NCBI GenBank assembly: GCA_024138015.1
Contig: JAMXBB010000002.1
Coordinates: forward strand, 12,281,941-12,345,940
DNA length: 64,000 bases
Source: Lumnitzera littorea
Lineage: Eukaryota; Streptophyta; Magnoliopsida; Myrtales; Combretaceae
Direction of reading: 5' to 3'
In this document: positions 1 to 11,679 of the stretch, one piece after another
How positions within the stretch are numbered: position 1 is the first letter of the stretch
Layout: each line of letters opens with the position of its first letter
The notes under the pieces: model-generated
The model's database searches: none
Told to the model about the DNA's origin: nothing
The model's input: only the letters and a program-made list of their open reading frames with translations
Program-made: the position numbers and the translations under genes

Positions 1-208
1 TTGGATCAGGGTGCGGAGAGGGGTTGGCTCCATGTGTGGGCTAATCACCTCAACAGCTTCGTGGATGGTGTAGAGAGAGAATTAGCTTGGCAAATCAGAT
101 TGGAGAAAACACTACTCCTTAGCGCTTAACTCTCCTCGAATAGTACGACGGACCATGTAAGAAAGCCCTCAGGCTTGAGAGCAAGTGATCGATCCTTGAT
201 CCCTATCA
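1..208 (-). repeat. A1 3' LTR, partial (first 208 bp)
   Basis: In plus orientation it ends ...CCCTATCA at 208, so the LTR begins TGATAGGG on the minus strand. It is homologous to 8275-8476 and to the ends of both A2 LTRs. The last codons of the A1 integrase ORF run into it and stop at 169. The rest lies beyond the window start, so the A1 target duplication cannot be checked. Confidence 0.88.
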
Positions 209-456
209 TTCCCTTCGGGTTGTTTAAGATTTAGGATCAAATTTGGTTCGACTTCAGGTTGCTCGTCTTTGGGAGTATAAGGTTGGAGATCGATAATATT
301 GAAGGAGTCCGAGACTCCATATCCTTTAGGTGATTCAATCCTATAAGCATTAGGATTAATCTTTTCAAGCACTTTGAAAGGTCCATTGGCCTTGGGAGAC
401 AACTTGTTCTTCTTTAAGTTTGGGAACCAATCCTTGCTGAGATGTATCCAGACCAA
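169..456 (-). pseudogene. A1 integrase C-terminal tail, running into the 3' LTR
   Basis: The 95-codon open stretch carries the plant gypsy integrase C-terminal signature: a K/R-rich lead-in, GPFKVLEKIN, NAYRIE, YGVSDSFNIIDLQPY, then an acidic tail. No canonical chromodomain is seen. The frame crosses the LTR boundary at 208/209 and ends at 169, so the final 13 or so codons (RDQGSITCSQA) are encoded by the LTR. The A2 copy reads RDQGPITCSRAQ at the same place. This tail acts with the integrase core in DNA binding and targeting. Confidence 0.85.
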
Positions 457-1441
457 ATCACCTGGTTGAAATTCTCTCTTTCTCTATCCTTGGTTTTGCT
501 TCTCGAGCTTAGTATTAGCTTAGCTCAATTGCTCCATAACCTTCTAGTACATAGCTTTAATGGCCTTAACTTTTTCTACGGCTGGCCGATCATCATCAAG
601 CTTCAGCTGGGGTACTTAGTCCACAGGAGCTCGGGGTTGAATCCATAGGCGACCTCAAATGGTGATATGCTAGTTACACCGTGGGCGGTCTTATTGTAGG
701 CGAATTCGATGATTGGTAGACACAGATCCCAATTGACCATGTTTCGTCCGATAGCAACTCGTAGCAAAGTTCCCATAGTTTGATTGACAACTTCAGTCTA
801 TCCATCGGTCTGTGGATGAAAGGACGTGCTGTACAATAGCTTAGTTCCCATTTGCCTCCAAAGTAACCTCCAAAAGTGGCTCATAAACTTGGGGTCTTGA
901 TCCGAAACAATGGTTCTGGATACACTGTGAAGCTTGATCACCTCCTGCAAGAAAAGAAAAGAGATAGTTGAAGCGTCGTTAGTTTTGGAGTAAGGTATGA
1001 AATGTACCATCTTGCTAAACTGATCTACAACCACCATGATGGAGTCCTTCCCTCAGGATGTCCTTAGCAATATTAACACGAAGTCCATACTTAACTGGGA
1101 CCATGGTTTGGTTGGGATAGGTAAGGGTAGGTACTATCCTTACTTAGCTTAGCTCTTTGCCTTTCTGCAGGTCGCATGCCTTTCCAGCACGGACTACACG
1201 TCTCTCATCATTCTCAGCTAAAGAATCTCATAGACAATACTTCAAGGGTTTGGCTAAAATGTCCTATTAATCCTCCTTCATGCGCTTTGTGCACCAATAA
1301 TTCTCTTATGGAACAAGTTAGGATACATAACCTTCTCTTCCTGAATAAGTATCTGTCTTCCCTATGATAGTTGTCTAATGTTCGTCCTTCCTCACATCAG
1401 GCATAAATAGGACTAAAGTGTGGGTCCTTAGCATATAACTC
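457..1441 (-). pseudogene. A1 integrase core (broken)
   Basis: This is minus-strand integrase sequence. The stretch 798-1037 reads MVVVDQFSKM-HFIPYSKTNDAS, then FLQEVIKLH, VSRTIVSDQDPKFMSHFW and FHPQTDG. These are the first two Asp regions of the DDE catalytic core: D in VVVDQFSK and D in VSDQD. Upstream (1040-1440) is the degraded HHCC zinc-binding N-terminus and downstream (457-797) the third catalytic region, both full of frameshifts. A2 has a homologous integrase split by solo LTR S3 right after FLQEVIKLH. Confidence 0.85.
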
Positions 1442-2646
1442 CTATACAGTTGAAAAACCAAGTAGCCTTGTTTGCAGCTCGATTAAGAGGGTATGTCGTC
1501 TGGATAGAGCATCAACTACTACATAGTTCCTTCCATTCTTGTATTTTACGACATAAGAAAAACCCTCCATGAACTCGACCCATTTGGCTTGTCTCCAGGA
1601 CAACTTCGGTTGGTTTTTAAGATATCTCAAGGATTCATGATCAGTGTAGATCCCAAATTCTTTGGGTAGCAGATAGTGTTGCCATACTGTGAGGGCTCGG
1701 ATCAAAGAGTATAACTCTTTGTCATAGATAAAGTAGTTGAGTGTAGCTCCTTGAAGTTTTTTCTGAAGTAAGCAATAAGGCGACCTTCTTGCATCTGTAC
1801 AGTACCTATGCTTAGTCTGAATGCATTACACTCGACTTCAAACACCTTGTCAAAGCTCAATAGAGCTAAGACCGGGGCTGTAGTTAGCTTCTCTTTCACT
1901 TCCTTAAAACTCTTCTGCTCCTTCTCTCCCTATCTGAATTCAACATTCTTCTTAAAGAGTTCGGTGAGTAGGGCTACAATCGTACTGAAATTCTTTATGA
2001 ACTTGTGATATAATGATGCTAAGCCACGAAAACTCCTCACATCGATAGAATAGGTTAGCTCGGGCTATTCTATGATCGCTCTTATTTTCTCATCATCAAC
2101 TCAGATACCACCTTCACTCATAACAAAACCTAAGAAGATCACCTCGGATTGAAAAAAGTTGCACTTCTTTAGATTGGCATAAAGTTGTTCAGCTTGGAGT
2201 ATCATAAAGACTCTACAGAGATGCTACTGGTGAGTCTCTAGGTCAAGGTTGTATGCTAAAATGTCATCAAAGTAAACTATTACAAATCTTCTCAATAATT
2301 CTCAAAGCACATGATTCATCAAGCGCATAAATGTGCTTGGCACATTAGACAACCCAAATGGCATCACAAGCCATTCATATAAACCATGTCGTGTCTTGAA
2401 TGCAGTCTTCCACTCATTACCTTAACGCATTCAGATTTGATGATATCCAAATTCAAGGTCGATCTTGGAGAAAACTCTTGCTCCACTTAACTCATCCAGT
2501 ATGTCAGTGAACTTAGGTATAGGATACTTATACTTAATGGTGATTCGATTGATTACTTGGCTATCGAAACATATTCTCCAAGAACTATCTTTCTTCAGTA
2601 CTAATAAGTTCAGAACAGCATGAGGGCTAAGGGATTCACATGCATA
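1442..2646 (-). pseudogene. A1 reverse transcriptase (C-terminal part) and RNase H
   Basis: Reading from 2646 downward: IKYKYPIP, the GLYEWLVMPFGLSNVPSTFM thumb-proximal block, then FVIVYFDDILAY with the YFDD catalytic motif. RNase H follows (VECNAFRLSIGT where an intact copy has ECDAS, then IYTDHESLRYL and KNGRNYVVVDALSRR). There are several stops and a frameshift near 1702-1705. The N-terminal RT part lies at 5281-5579 beyond the solo LTR insertion, and the CCCTT duplication at 2647-2651/5276-5280 marks the break. Confidence 0.88.
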
Positions 2647-2651
2647 CCCTT

Positions 2652-5275
2652 TGTTAAGCTTGGTTTTTCACTCTCCTAGTTCTTTTTATAAAATTAGGTC
2701 TTCTCTAAGCCAACTGGTATTAAACCCTTACCCGTTTAATATTAACCCTCGACTAAGGTTTAAAGAAAACCATTTTTTCAAAAAAGGGATTGGAGTTGCC
2801 ACCCGACTAAAGTCAAGAAAAAGAGTTAAGTTATAACCAATTGGGTGGATTGGCTATAACTTAGCTACTGGTTTATCGATTAAAAAAAAAACAATTTGTA
2901 AAATGGCTTTTTTTAAAACCAAAGATTTAGGTCCGGGGGCTAGTTTATTAAACCCTAAACGGGTATCACTTTTTAACTTTTCGAATTTAACTTCGCTTTT
3001 CAAATATACCCTTTTTAATTTCTAAAAACATCTAATTATGATACATGTAACTAAATTGATTAATTTACATAAATATCTAGAAATAGAAAAAATAAAACTT
3101 TTCATATTTTAAGTCGCCCTGTACTTGTGTACGGGTGCTTAAGTACCTACTATTCGGGATCAAACTTTCGTAGTTCGTTTAATGAAAATATAGCGGGTTA
3201 ATTGATTTTAACTTTGGAAAAATTGCTGAGTTTACGTTTTTATCCATTGTAAGTTGATTTGAGAAAAGATTAGAAGGGGTCCTAAGTTGGATTTTATTTT
3301 TTGGAAAACCTAAAATGCCCTAGTTTGGAAAAGATCTATTTTATTTTTATTGAAAAAAATTGATTTTCTTAGTGTCAAAAATAACTTTTCTATTTTTACT
3401 CCATTTTATTATTTTTATTATTTATTTTTTATTGTTAGTTAGTTTTTTTTTTCATGTCTTTTCTTGTTTAAATGTAAAAAAAAAAAAAAACCAAAATAAA
3501 ATACTTCCTATTCTTTTTTTTTTCCTTCTCTTTCTTTTTTTTCTATTCTTTTTCTTTTTTTATTTATTATTATTTTCTATTACATTTAAACAAAATAAAA
3601 TGACAAATAAAATAAAATAAAAAAACAATAATAATAAAAAAACTTCAGATGGATTTGCATACACGGGTTGGACTTAAGCAAGTCGGATCGGGTTAACTCC
3701 ATTGGATTAGGGTCGGGCTTTAATGCCTTTATAACAACAACGGCGGCGGGGCTCGATTCAACTTGTTTTGTCTACCAAAATGAGCAGGTGATGGTCTTTT
3801 TATGAGTATTGGATTGGAGATGGGGGGGTAAGTTCAATGCCTAGGTGTTTTAGAGCTGTTTGTGTGGTTTTCGAAAGTTGGCTATAGGCGACGATGATGG
3901 TTTAACCGTATGGGGGCTGTTGGGTATGATTGGTTGGTTGGGGTAGGCTTTTCAGAGTATAGGGAGTTTAATTGTAGGCTTAGTTTCGCTCGAGGATGGC
4001 TGAGGATGGTGGTTCAAGGAGAGAGAAAGGGGGTTGTTAGGGTTCAATGGTAGTTGCTTGGTGGCGTGGCTAGGGGTTACGGTAAAGGTCGAGAGTGGTC
4101 GTATTCAAGAGCTAATGGAGTAAGGGTCACAATCATGGTGGTGGTCGAGATTGGAGTTCGCTAGAGAGAAAAACCCGAGAAGAGAGAGATTGGTAGAGAG
4201 AGAAAGCGATTGGAAATGGATATAAAGAGTGGGGGATTTGATTTTGTTGGGTGTGTGTCCTTGTGTGTACTCCTTGAAGCTCCTTTTATACTCAAATTGT
4301 TCCAAGAAAACAAAGAAAGCTCGAATCGAATTAATGAAGAATGCTTAGGAAAACAGCTTTTTTTTTTTTAATTTTTGGAGCTCAAATTGAATGCTTCTTT
4401 GACTGTATTTAAACATGTTTTTGGTACCGATTCACAATAGGCTATGTTTATTCTGCAATTTCACCATTTATTTGGTGAAATTGCAGTGAGAAAGGGTCCA
4501 AAAATCATGTTGAAGTAGGTGGTTTGAAGTGGAAAGTGCTGGAAACTTGGAGAAAGTTGACAGAAAGAGAGGAAAATGAAGGGAAAAGGAAGGAAGGGGA
4601 GGAAAAAGTGGGCTGACCAACCTCGGCGTACCACGTGTTATTTCGTGACATGTGGCACGTTACGTGGTGCTATGTCAATGGGCCATCAAATCCGATGATG
4701 CCACGTATCAGGACAAGTGGCGCAATCAGACCTTGACACATGGCAGTCCCAAACGTGATTAAAAACCAAAAAAATGAGAAAAATGCCTCCCTACCTTTGC
4801 CAAGTTTTGAACCCAAGACCTCATACTTAATGTTAGTGCTATGTCCATATGCTTAACCGTCAGGCTGTTGTCCTGTGCCTTGTCCATATGTACTATGGAC
4901 TCGATCAACCTGGGCCAGATTTAAATCTAAGCTCAGGTTCAATGGCTCAACTTCTAAACCTGAATTAAAAATTTAATCTAACGAATTGTTATTTTCTAAA
5001 ATCTTTTATTTATTTATTTTTTATTTTTTTGTGACATTTCAAAATTTTTTATGTACTTTTCAGAATTTTTCCATTTTTTGTATTTTTATTTTTCTAAATT
5101 TCCTATCTTTTGCGCTTTTTCCTATTTTTCTAAATTTTTTTAGAATTCCTATTTTTTTTTCTAAATTTTTTTTAACTTTCTTTAATTTTCTGTTTTTTTT
5201 TTTTACTTTTCTTAATTTAGGATCCTATAACATAATTTGAAAAATAAAAGGGAGGGCAAAAATTAAGTGTCTACA
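2652..5275 (-). mobile_element. Solo LTR C', Ogre/Tat type, inserted in A1 RT
   Basis: A 2624-bp sequence with no internal region. On the minus strand it begins TGTAGACACTTAATTTTTGC and ends CCAAGCTTAACA. It is flanked by perfect 5-bp duplications CCCTT (2647-2651 and 5276-5280), and removing it plus one CCCTT restores A1 colinear with A2. It shares its ends and its promoter-to-end organisation with the LTRs of element C, including the ACTCTTTTTC...GGTGGCAACTCC block near 2800, so it is a diverged relative. A likely TATA box (TATAAAAGGAG, minus) lies near 4287-4297. Long T-rich tracts fill 3360-3620 and 4990-5240. Open frames inside are low-complexity and not credible genes. Confidence 0.92.
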
Positions 5276-5280
5276 CCCTT

Positions 5281-5579
5281 TTTTCATAAGGTCGTCATCT
5301 TATCTTTATAGCTCAGCGGCCTATTTAGGGTTCAGCCTATAAACAAGCTTATTCGGCAGTATGTCTCCTGGCTGCAAGTCAATTGCATCCTCGACTCCTC
5401 GGATTGGGGGTAGACCCTTCGGTAACTCCTTCGGAAATAAGTCGGCAAATTCCTCTAGTAAGGTTTTTACCTCGGTAGGCAACTCCTCCTCGGACCTCAA
5501 CTCCAGAATTCTTTGGACCAGTAGATAGGTTAGTCTTTCGAGCTCCATCTCTCTCTTCAATTCAACTCAGGTCAATACC
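5281..5579 (-). pseudogene. A1 RT N-terminus
   Basis: The minus-strand frame 5321-5560 reads LLEEFADLFPKELPKGLPPIRG, then an acidic stretch ending in NKLVYRLNPK. This is the conserved entry to plant gypsy RT (eFaDvFP...GLPP.R). It is cut from the rest of RT by solo LTR C'. The homologous A2 stretch is at 34290-34548. Confidence 0.85.
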
Positions 5580-6204
5580 AAAGTCTCCTTCTTCTAGGCT
5601 CGACTCAGTTGGGATTGCATGACCTTCACTTGTTCAGCGGTCATAAGACTCAATTTCATCCTTCTTCCTTCATGCTCTACAGAGCATGTATTCCTCCTTC
5701 AATCATACATAACTACTCGATCAAACATCCATGGTCATCCAAGTAAAATATGGGACGTACTCATGGGCAGTACATCATAAAGCATTACATCTTGATACTT
5801 GCCAATGTAGATCGACACATTTGCCTATTTGTTCACTTGTAGGGCTCCCTTGTTACTAAGCTAATGAAGCTTATAAGGTTTCCGATAGGGCATGGTCAAC
5901 AATTTCAACTGCTAGACCATTAATGTTGAGGCTGCATTGGTACAGCTCCCATTATCAACAATCAGCGTGCATAGTGAGTCATTTACCTTGCACCCAATAT
6001 GGAAGATATTTTCTCTCTGTTTGTCTTCAAGTACAGGACTGACACTCATTGTCCTCCTCAGCACTAGAGTGATCAGCATAAAGTTACCTTCTTCACTATA
6101 GATAACTTCCTCCTTAGACAACTCGGTCTCTTCATCCTCCTTCAACTCCTATACTTCCTCATCAGTACTGTCGACCTCGACGATCGGTACCTTGCCTCTG
6201 ATTA
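5580..6204 (-). pseudogene. A1 aspartic protease
   Basis: Minus-strand frame 5912-6145 ends in CKVNDSLCTLIVDNGSCTNAAS. Here DNG is the retroviral-type aspartic protease active-site triad (D-T/S/N-G), and unlike A2 and D it is still intact. Downstream is the LLG-PWMFD-V flap/helix region (about 5715-5760), with stops. Upstream is an acidic linker joining gag to protease. It would have processed the Gag-Pol polyprotein. Confidence 0.85.
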
Positions 6205-7350
6205 CCATTGTTCACCTATTCAAATATTGAGCAGCCATGTCTCTAAATCGTTGTCATTTGAAACACTTTATCTCACTTGTCTTCCTCCCTTAAACATTGG
6301 CTTTTCTCAAACTTCATCGGGGGTTTCTTCTCTTCTACTCTAGTAGTTTAAGTAGCTCAAGTCTCATTGGCTTTGCTTGGTTCCGCTAGCACAGGTCTGC
6401 TCAAAACAGGTTGGCTACTGCCAGGACGGTTGACAGGTGGTTGGAATCTTCCTATTCGGGGCCTTTCTATCCTCCGGGTGGCTCGGATTGTGTCATCAAG
6501 CGTTTTAACATCTAGGGCTTCTAGGACATCCCTAATCTCATACTTCAACCCATTAATGAATCAAGATATAATTTGGTCTTCTGACTGTATGAATTCACAT
6601 CAAATCATTAACATTTAGAATTCCTTAACGTAAGCATCTACACTCGATCCTCTTTGTCTCAATTCTTACAATCTTTTGAAGGCATCCAGTAGATAATAGC
6701 TCCATACAAACCTTCTCTGCATGACTCTTCATTTCATCCCAACTCCTAATTTCTCATTCTCTTTCCCTTCTTTTGGTGGCTTGCAAGTTCTTACACCACA
6801 AGGTGGCATAACCAGTGAACTCCAACACTACAAATCTAATCTTTGCATTATTGAGCACTTTGTGGCATTTAAACTGCTTTTCAATCTAATCTACCCAATC
6901 TAGGTAGTCCTTAGCATAACCACTTCTAGAGAAACCCGGAATATGCATCCTCAACCTTTTAACTCTAGGAGCTCATACATTTCTTTCCTCAGACTTGTAG
7001 TACTCATTTGCCTCATCATCTCCTCTTGCTTCCTCCTCAATCTCTTCAAGTGCTAGTCTTCATCTAGCATCCTTACCAACTCCTTCAACTTAAGGTGGTT
7101 GAGTTGGGGCATTAGCTCGGCCAAACTGACCATTGCTTCATCTTTGCTACTATCGTTCCCTAGCGGGGTTATTTCTAGTTTGTTGCCTGTCTTCTTGGTT
7201 AATAGTCACTAGACTAACTAGCCTATCTAAGCGGTCACCCACTAACTAAGGTGAGAAGCTTCCTTCTTATCCTTGGTTATGTTGAGTACCACTTTCTTGG
7301 TTTCCCAAAGTTCCTTGAATACTAAAATCTGTTGTTGTTGGTTACTTCAT
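6205..7350 (-). pseudogene. A1 gag (broken)
   Basis: The likely start is the ATG at 7350-7348, about 190 bp after the PBS. Recognisable pieces are a Gag core (HIPGFSRSGYAKDYLDWVD...KVLNNAKIRFVVLEFTGYATLWC, near 6790-6950), a helix-rich segment at 6357-6548 ending in an R/P-rich stretch, and a decayed zinc knuckle near 6235-6275 (CFK-stop-QRFRDMAAQY in place of CxxCxxxxHxxxxC). Several stops and frameshifts. Gag would form the virus-like particle. Confidence 0.8.
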
Positions 7351-7539
7351 AATGACAATCACACAACAAACGAACAGTCAACCATATTCTGTTTTGCATA
7401 TCAAAAATAGGGGAAAATAGAGTACAGAATACTTCTTAACTACTAAACTACAATCTAACAATAGAATCGTTATCTCAGGGGAGTAGTAACAGACTACTCA
7501 AAGAACATAGTAGCAAAATCTAGCTTCGAACATAGCTAT

Positions 7540-7551
7540 GCTTTGATACCA
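7540..7551 (-). promoter_or_regulatory. A1 primer binding site (initiator Met tRNA)
   Basis: The minus strand reads TGGTATCAAAGC, complementary to the 3' end of plant initiator methionine tRNA apart from one mismatch (canonical TGGTATCAGAGC). It lies three bases inside the 5' LTR end, with the same TCT spacer as in A2 and D. Confidence 0.88.
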
Positions 7552-7554
7552 AGA

Positions 7555-8476
7555 TGATACGGATTTGTAGATGAACATACGAACCCAATATCACGCGTAA
7601 CCAAAAGAGGTGGGTCTAAGCCACAAGATGGCTTGAAAAGTAAATGATAGTTAAGGGATGAGCAAGGATTCTCATACATCAATTATGGATATGACACACT
7701 AACGCTATACACTAGCTCGAGTTACACTTGATATGACACACAAGTATAGCCAGAGGTCACTTATCACTAATGTATGCTCGAATAGGCTAGATAAGAGTAA
7801 CTCAAGAGTAAGCAAAAGGAACACTTAACTCAAGAGAGAGTAAAAAGGTTCGATGTATTCTTCTTTGTATTGATTCTGTAGCTATTACATTATGCCAATA
7901 TTTATAGTATCCGGTTATGGTAAGTCCTAAGTTACAGAAATTATAAAGAATGGATCCTTATTTGCTAAACAAAAAAAGGAGAAATAATTTACAGGGAAAT
8001 GAAATCATATAAAAGAATGTCCTCTATCAGAAAGGACAGTACGGGTGTTAGAAAAGACAGCACACGCACGTTTTACTCAGTCTGTGACTCTAATAATATT
8101 GTGAGCCGAGCAAGGCGGATCTTTGATTAGGTCTGTTTGGCATCGGCAGTTTGGCACCTTGACGATTGGGGCTGGACAAGGGTTAAATCAAGGACAATTC
8201 ACATTCGAGTCAACCTTTCATAATTATTAGCTCGGCCTTGGCACTCTGGAGATGGCTATTTTCTTGATTTGGTGCTTAGATTAGGGTATGAAGAGGGGTT
8301 AACTCCATGTGTAGGCTAATCACCTCGGCAGCTTCTTGGATGGTATGGAGAGCGAAGTAGCTCGATAGTTCAGATTAGGGAAAACACTGCTCCTTAGTAT
8401 TTAACTCTCCTTGGACAGTACGGTGGACTATGTGAGAAAGCCCTCAAGCTTGGGAGCGAGTGATCGATCCTTATCA
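7555..8476 (-). repeat. A1 5' LTR (922 bp)
   Basis: Bounded by TGAT...ATCA inverted dinucleotide-type ends: plus orientation TGATACGG at 7555 and ...CTTATCA at 8476. It is homologous along its length to both A2 LTRs. A TATA box on the minus strand (TATAAATA, 7899-7906) fits a promoter reading into gag. Its first codons encode the GSITC-type integrase tail seen in the 3' LTR copies, with a small deletion here. Confidence 0.9.
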
Positions 8477-8634
8477 CTTTAGCTATGTTAATTCCAAATG
8501 TCTAAATTTATGGTGACTATTGGAACTATAAGGCAAGTCTAATTGTTTTTTTCCACGTTGCTTGCTCCATCAAAAGGACAGGTCAAACTTAACTCTTGTG
8601 AATATATTTCATTCGATAAAGCTATCATGGGTGA
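8477..8634. other. Unassigned 158-bp segment, left flank of element D
   Basis: It lies between the A1 LTR end and the D target duplication (GGTGA, 8630-8634). No LTR ends are seen. The last 50 bases or so read in frame into the right flank of D (54511 on) once D and one duplication are removed, hinting that an older coding sequence was hit. The string GCTCCATCAAAAGG (about 8566) also occurs in the 3' UTR of element C near 47082. Origin not determined. Confidence 0.5.
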
Positions 8635-9533
8635 TGATAAGAATCAAGCAATTGGACCTCTAACCTAAGCCTAAGCTCGAAGCCTTAAAGGACAAGCGGA
8701 TTCTCTCATTCCAGCCAATGCTAAAAGAGGTCGAGCTAATCTTAGCTGCCGATCAACTTTGCATGTCGAGCTGAACAACTTCCTTTTTGTTAGCTGTAGT
8801 ATACTGGCTTAAGTCATACCTTACTAACAGCTCAGCCAACTCTATTTTCTACTCTTCCATACCTGTGCCAACCACTTGCTCAGCATTACGCATGCCAAGT
8901 ACCCTCGAATGCATCTAAGTTAACATCACTTCGGAAGAATCTTCAGATCTACTTGGCATCTTAGCTTAACAAAAACTAGACTAACAGTACGATTTTGTTT
9001 GTTTCTGGTAGAAGCACTACCACTACCTACTAACCGCGTGTCCAAATGACCACATGATGGAATCTGTTGCATCAATCATTTGTTTTATTGATTTTTCATT
9101 TATACCCTTTTAAATTCCTTGCATTTTGCTTCTTTTAGGAAAAATCCTTTTTGTCTTTTCTACTTTTGGCAAGTCACCCTAAAATATCAGGAATAAATAC
9201 CCTTGTATAATGTAGCCACAACAGAAATATGATATCGAATATAGTACATTGTCCCTTATGTAAACATCATTTGCTTGCTTAGTCTTACTCTTATCTTAAC
9301 TCTTAAGTAAGGCTAAGTGGTGAGTACTCTCACCAAGTTAGCTTATGCATCATATCAAGCTTACTTGTAAGTCCTCGGTAGTTCCTTGGTGCATTACATC
9401 CTTAGAGTTGATCGTGGATTTTGCTTCTTTATTTTTTATTCTACACATTTCCATCCTTATTTTCAAGTTTTTGGAAAACTTGGACCCACCCTTGATACAA
9501 TTGACCTTGTCCGCTCTTAGTGTAGCCATATCA
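8635..9533 (+). repeat. D 5' LTR (899 bp)
   Basis: Starts TGATAAGAATC and ends GCCATATCA. It is homologous to 53600-54505 with many transition differences, which indicates considerable age. A TATA-like AATAAATACCC lies near 9190-9202 and corresponds to TATAAATACTC in the 3' LTR. The first codons read DKNQAIGPLT-stop-A-stop-ARSLK, a decayed integrase tail also present in the other LTR. Confidence 0.92.
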
Positions 9534-9536
9534 TCT

Positions 9537-9548
9537 TGATATCAGAGT
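9537..9548 (+). promoter_or_regulatory. D primer binding site (initiator Met tRNA)
   Basis: TGATATCAGAGT follows the LTR end after the spacer TCT. It matches the canonical TGGTATCAGAGC except for one G-to-A and one final C-to-T change. Confidence 0.85.
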
Positions 9549-9852
9549 CGAGGTTCATTTGGATAAGTTATATTTGAGCTTTGCTATAGCTATGTTGTGA
9601 GCAATACTGATTGTAGTAGTGTGTTGTAGTTATGTAAGAGTTAGCTATGAATGTTTTGAGTAAATAGGAGACGTGTTGGTTTGCTGTTGTATATGTACCT
9701 TGTTGTACTCTGTTTTGAGTTATGAAAATAGAGTAAGCAGTAGCTGCATGTCTTTTGTGGAGTAATGAGTTGAGTGTTTATAGATCATAAGTGTGTTGTT
9801 CCATGAGAAGCACCATGTTATCTGTTATTGTAAACACAAGGTTGAGTAAAGG
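9549..9852 (+). other. D untranslated leader
   Basis: GT-rich leader between the PBS and the presumed gag start. No ORF or repeat is seen. It corresponds in position to the A1 (7539-7351) and E (55743-56134) leaders. Confidence 0.55.
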
Positions 9853-11000
9853 ATGAATGGTTCAAGTGTTAACATTAGTATTGGAGATGATAATAATGGT
9901 GTTGCCCACAACAGCTGACAACCCAACAGTACCCTTAAAACTTCTGATGAGTGATTTGATGAGATGATTCACTTGATAGCCAATTTAACTCAAGCTGCTT
10001 ATGCATTAGCATTTGGGCCTAGCAAAGCCAACTACAATACTCCCCAGGCTACTTGTGAAGGTGATGTCGCTGTCCATAATTCTTAACTTACCCAAAGACA
10101 AGGCTTAGCTAGGTAGGCCCAAGGTGGAGGAGCAAGTGGCAATGTACGGAGAAGGATAGATTTGGGGATGGAAGAGGACAATGAGGAAGAGTATGTTAGG
10201 ATAGAAGAAAGAGAATATGCAGCCCAAGTTGCCGACCATTTAAAGCTTCAGATTCCTAACTTCAGTAGTTTTGGGAATGTTGATGACTATTTAGATTGGG
10301 AGGAAAAGGTAAAATGAGTTTTTGACTACTATCAATATGAGGACCACGAAAAAGTGAGAATTGCTACTATGGAATTCTCAAGATATGTTGCGTTATGTTA
10401 GAGGAATTTCTAAATCATGAGGAGATGAGAAGGATATAGAGAAGTCAGTACTTGGCCCGAGATGAAGAGAATCCTTAGGAACAAATTTATGCCAAATACT
10501 TATCTATAGGATACCTTTACTCAACTATAAGAGTTGAGGCAAGGGGGCCGAACTATTGATGAGTATGTTTAAGAGTTTTAAATGCTCATAATTCGATGTG
10601 AGGTTGCTGAGCCTTCAGGTCAAACAATGTCCAGGTTTCTTATTAGGTTAAGGAATGACATACGAGATGTAGTAGAGTTACAACATTTTACCACTTTGGA
10701 TGAGGCCATTAAAATTGCTCAGTAAGTAGAAAGGCAGAGGAAGAGTAGGCCAAGCAAACCTCTAATGAGTCGACCAGTCCAATCAAGCCAACACGTTCAA
10801 GGAAGTTACTAAGCTCAACATAATATTAAGCCGATAGTGAAGTGTTATCTAGAACTTTTTAGAAGGTGTAAGGCTCTGGACAAAAGATGAGCTAGATTAA
10901 GTGTTTTAAGTGTTAAGCATTTGGGTACATGATTGCTCGATGCCTGAATAGATGAACCATGATTATTAAGGGAGATACTTTGAAGATTAAAGCAAATGGT
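9853..11000 (+). pseudogene. D gag (broken)
   Basis: From the ATG at 9853 the frame gives an N/S-rich start, LTQAAYALAFGP, an acidic charged stretch, then YAAQVADHLKLQIPNFSSFGNVDDYLDWEEKV and RIATMEFSRY (the Gag core, about 10200-10385). Further on are IRLRNDIRDVVELQHF-TLDEAIKIAQ-VERQRKS (about 10630-10740) and a decayed zinc knuckle near 10900-10955 (CFKC-stop-AFGYMIARC, the His replaced by Tyr). Roughly ten stops, mostly at former Arg, Gln or Trp codons. Similar in organisation to A1 and E gag. Confidence 0.82.
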
Positions 11001-11674
11001 AAAAATGAGAAACTTAAGGAAAAAGGAGGATTGGAGGAATAAACTGAAGCTAATGATGAGCTAGTAGAAGAAGATGTGTTTGTCAAGGACTTAGATAAAC
11101 TAACCTTAGCAATGAGCATTGAACCATCAGTTGAGGAAAAGCAATGAGAGAACTTATTTCACATCACTTGCAAGGTGAACGAATAAGTATATACACTCAT
11201 AATAGATAGTAGGAGTTGCACTAATGCAGCATCCACCAAGCTAGTTAAGAAGCTCAAGTTGTCGACCATCTCACATTTGAAGCCATATAAACTACATTGG
11301 CTAAACGAGAAGAGAGCATTATAAGTCACTTAGTCAGTACTGCTGACTATTTGAATTAGGAATTATTCTAATGAAATTTTACATGACATGTTACTTATAT
11401 GTGCATCTTATGTGTTGCTAAGTCGACCATGGTTATTTGATCATAAAGTGATTCATAATGGTTTTAGAAACACGTGTTTAAGAAAGATGAGAGGAAGGTC
11501 ACCTAGAATTCTAAGATCCTGAGCTAAGTAAGCAAGTTACCTGCTAAGTTAGCTTGAGGCTCCAAGAAGGCACTAGTTCTAAGCTAATCAGAGCTCCAAG
11601 AAGCTATTAAGTTTGATGTGTCGACCTTTCTGTTGATCAGATGGTTATTGGAGTTGAAGGAGCAAGTTATGCTA
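11001..11674 (+). pseudogene. D aspartic protease (broken)
   Basis: Reads VYTLIIDSRSCTNAASTKLV near 11190-11250, where DSR replaces the active-site D-S-G, so the catalytic loop Gly is lost. A following segment reads LSRPWLFDHKVIHNGF (about 11405-11465), the family's LGRPW.FD..V.HDG region. Ends at the insertion of element C, with its last codons (VMLP) adjoining the CCTAC duplication. Confidence 0.82.
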
Positions 11675-11679
11675 CCTAC

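Larger units (their letters stand above)
1..8476 (-). mobile_element. Chromovirus A1, near full-length Ty3/gypsy element
   Basis: This is a minus-strand LTR retrotransposon. Its 5' LTR is 7555-8476 and its internal region runs 7554 down to 209. Only the first 208 bp of the 3' LTR lie in the window (1-208 matches 8275-8476). Domain order on the minus strand is gag, protease, RT, RNase H, integrase, the gypsy order. It is interrupted in RT by an Ogre-type solo LTR at 2652-5275. Native length would be about 6.6 kb once the missing 3' LTR is counted, matching A2 and D. RT and integrase resemble plant chromoviruses (CRM/Reina type, inferred). All ORFs are broken. Confidence 0.9.

Noticed and set aside
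3360..3620. Open frame of 86 codons, F/L-rich, membrane-like
   Set aside because: Encoded by a poly-T/A-rich part of solo LTR C'; low complexity, no initiation context or homology cue.
4986..5240. Open frame of 84 codons, F-rich
   Set aside because: Same T-rich low-complexity origin inside solo LTR C'.
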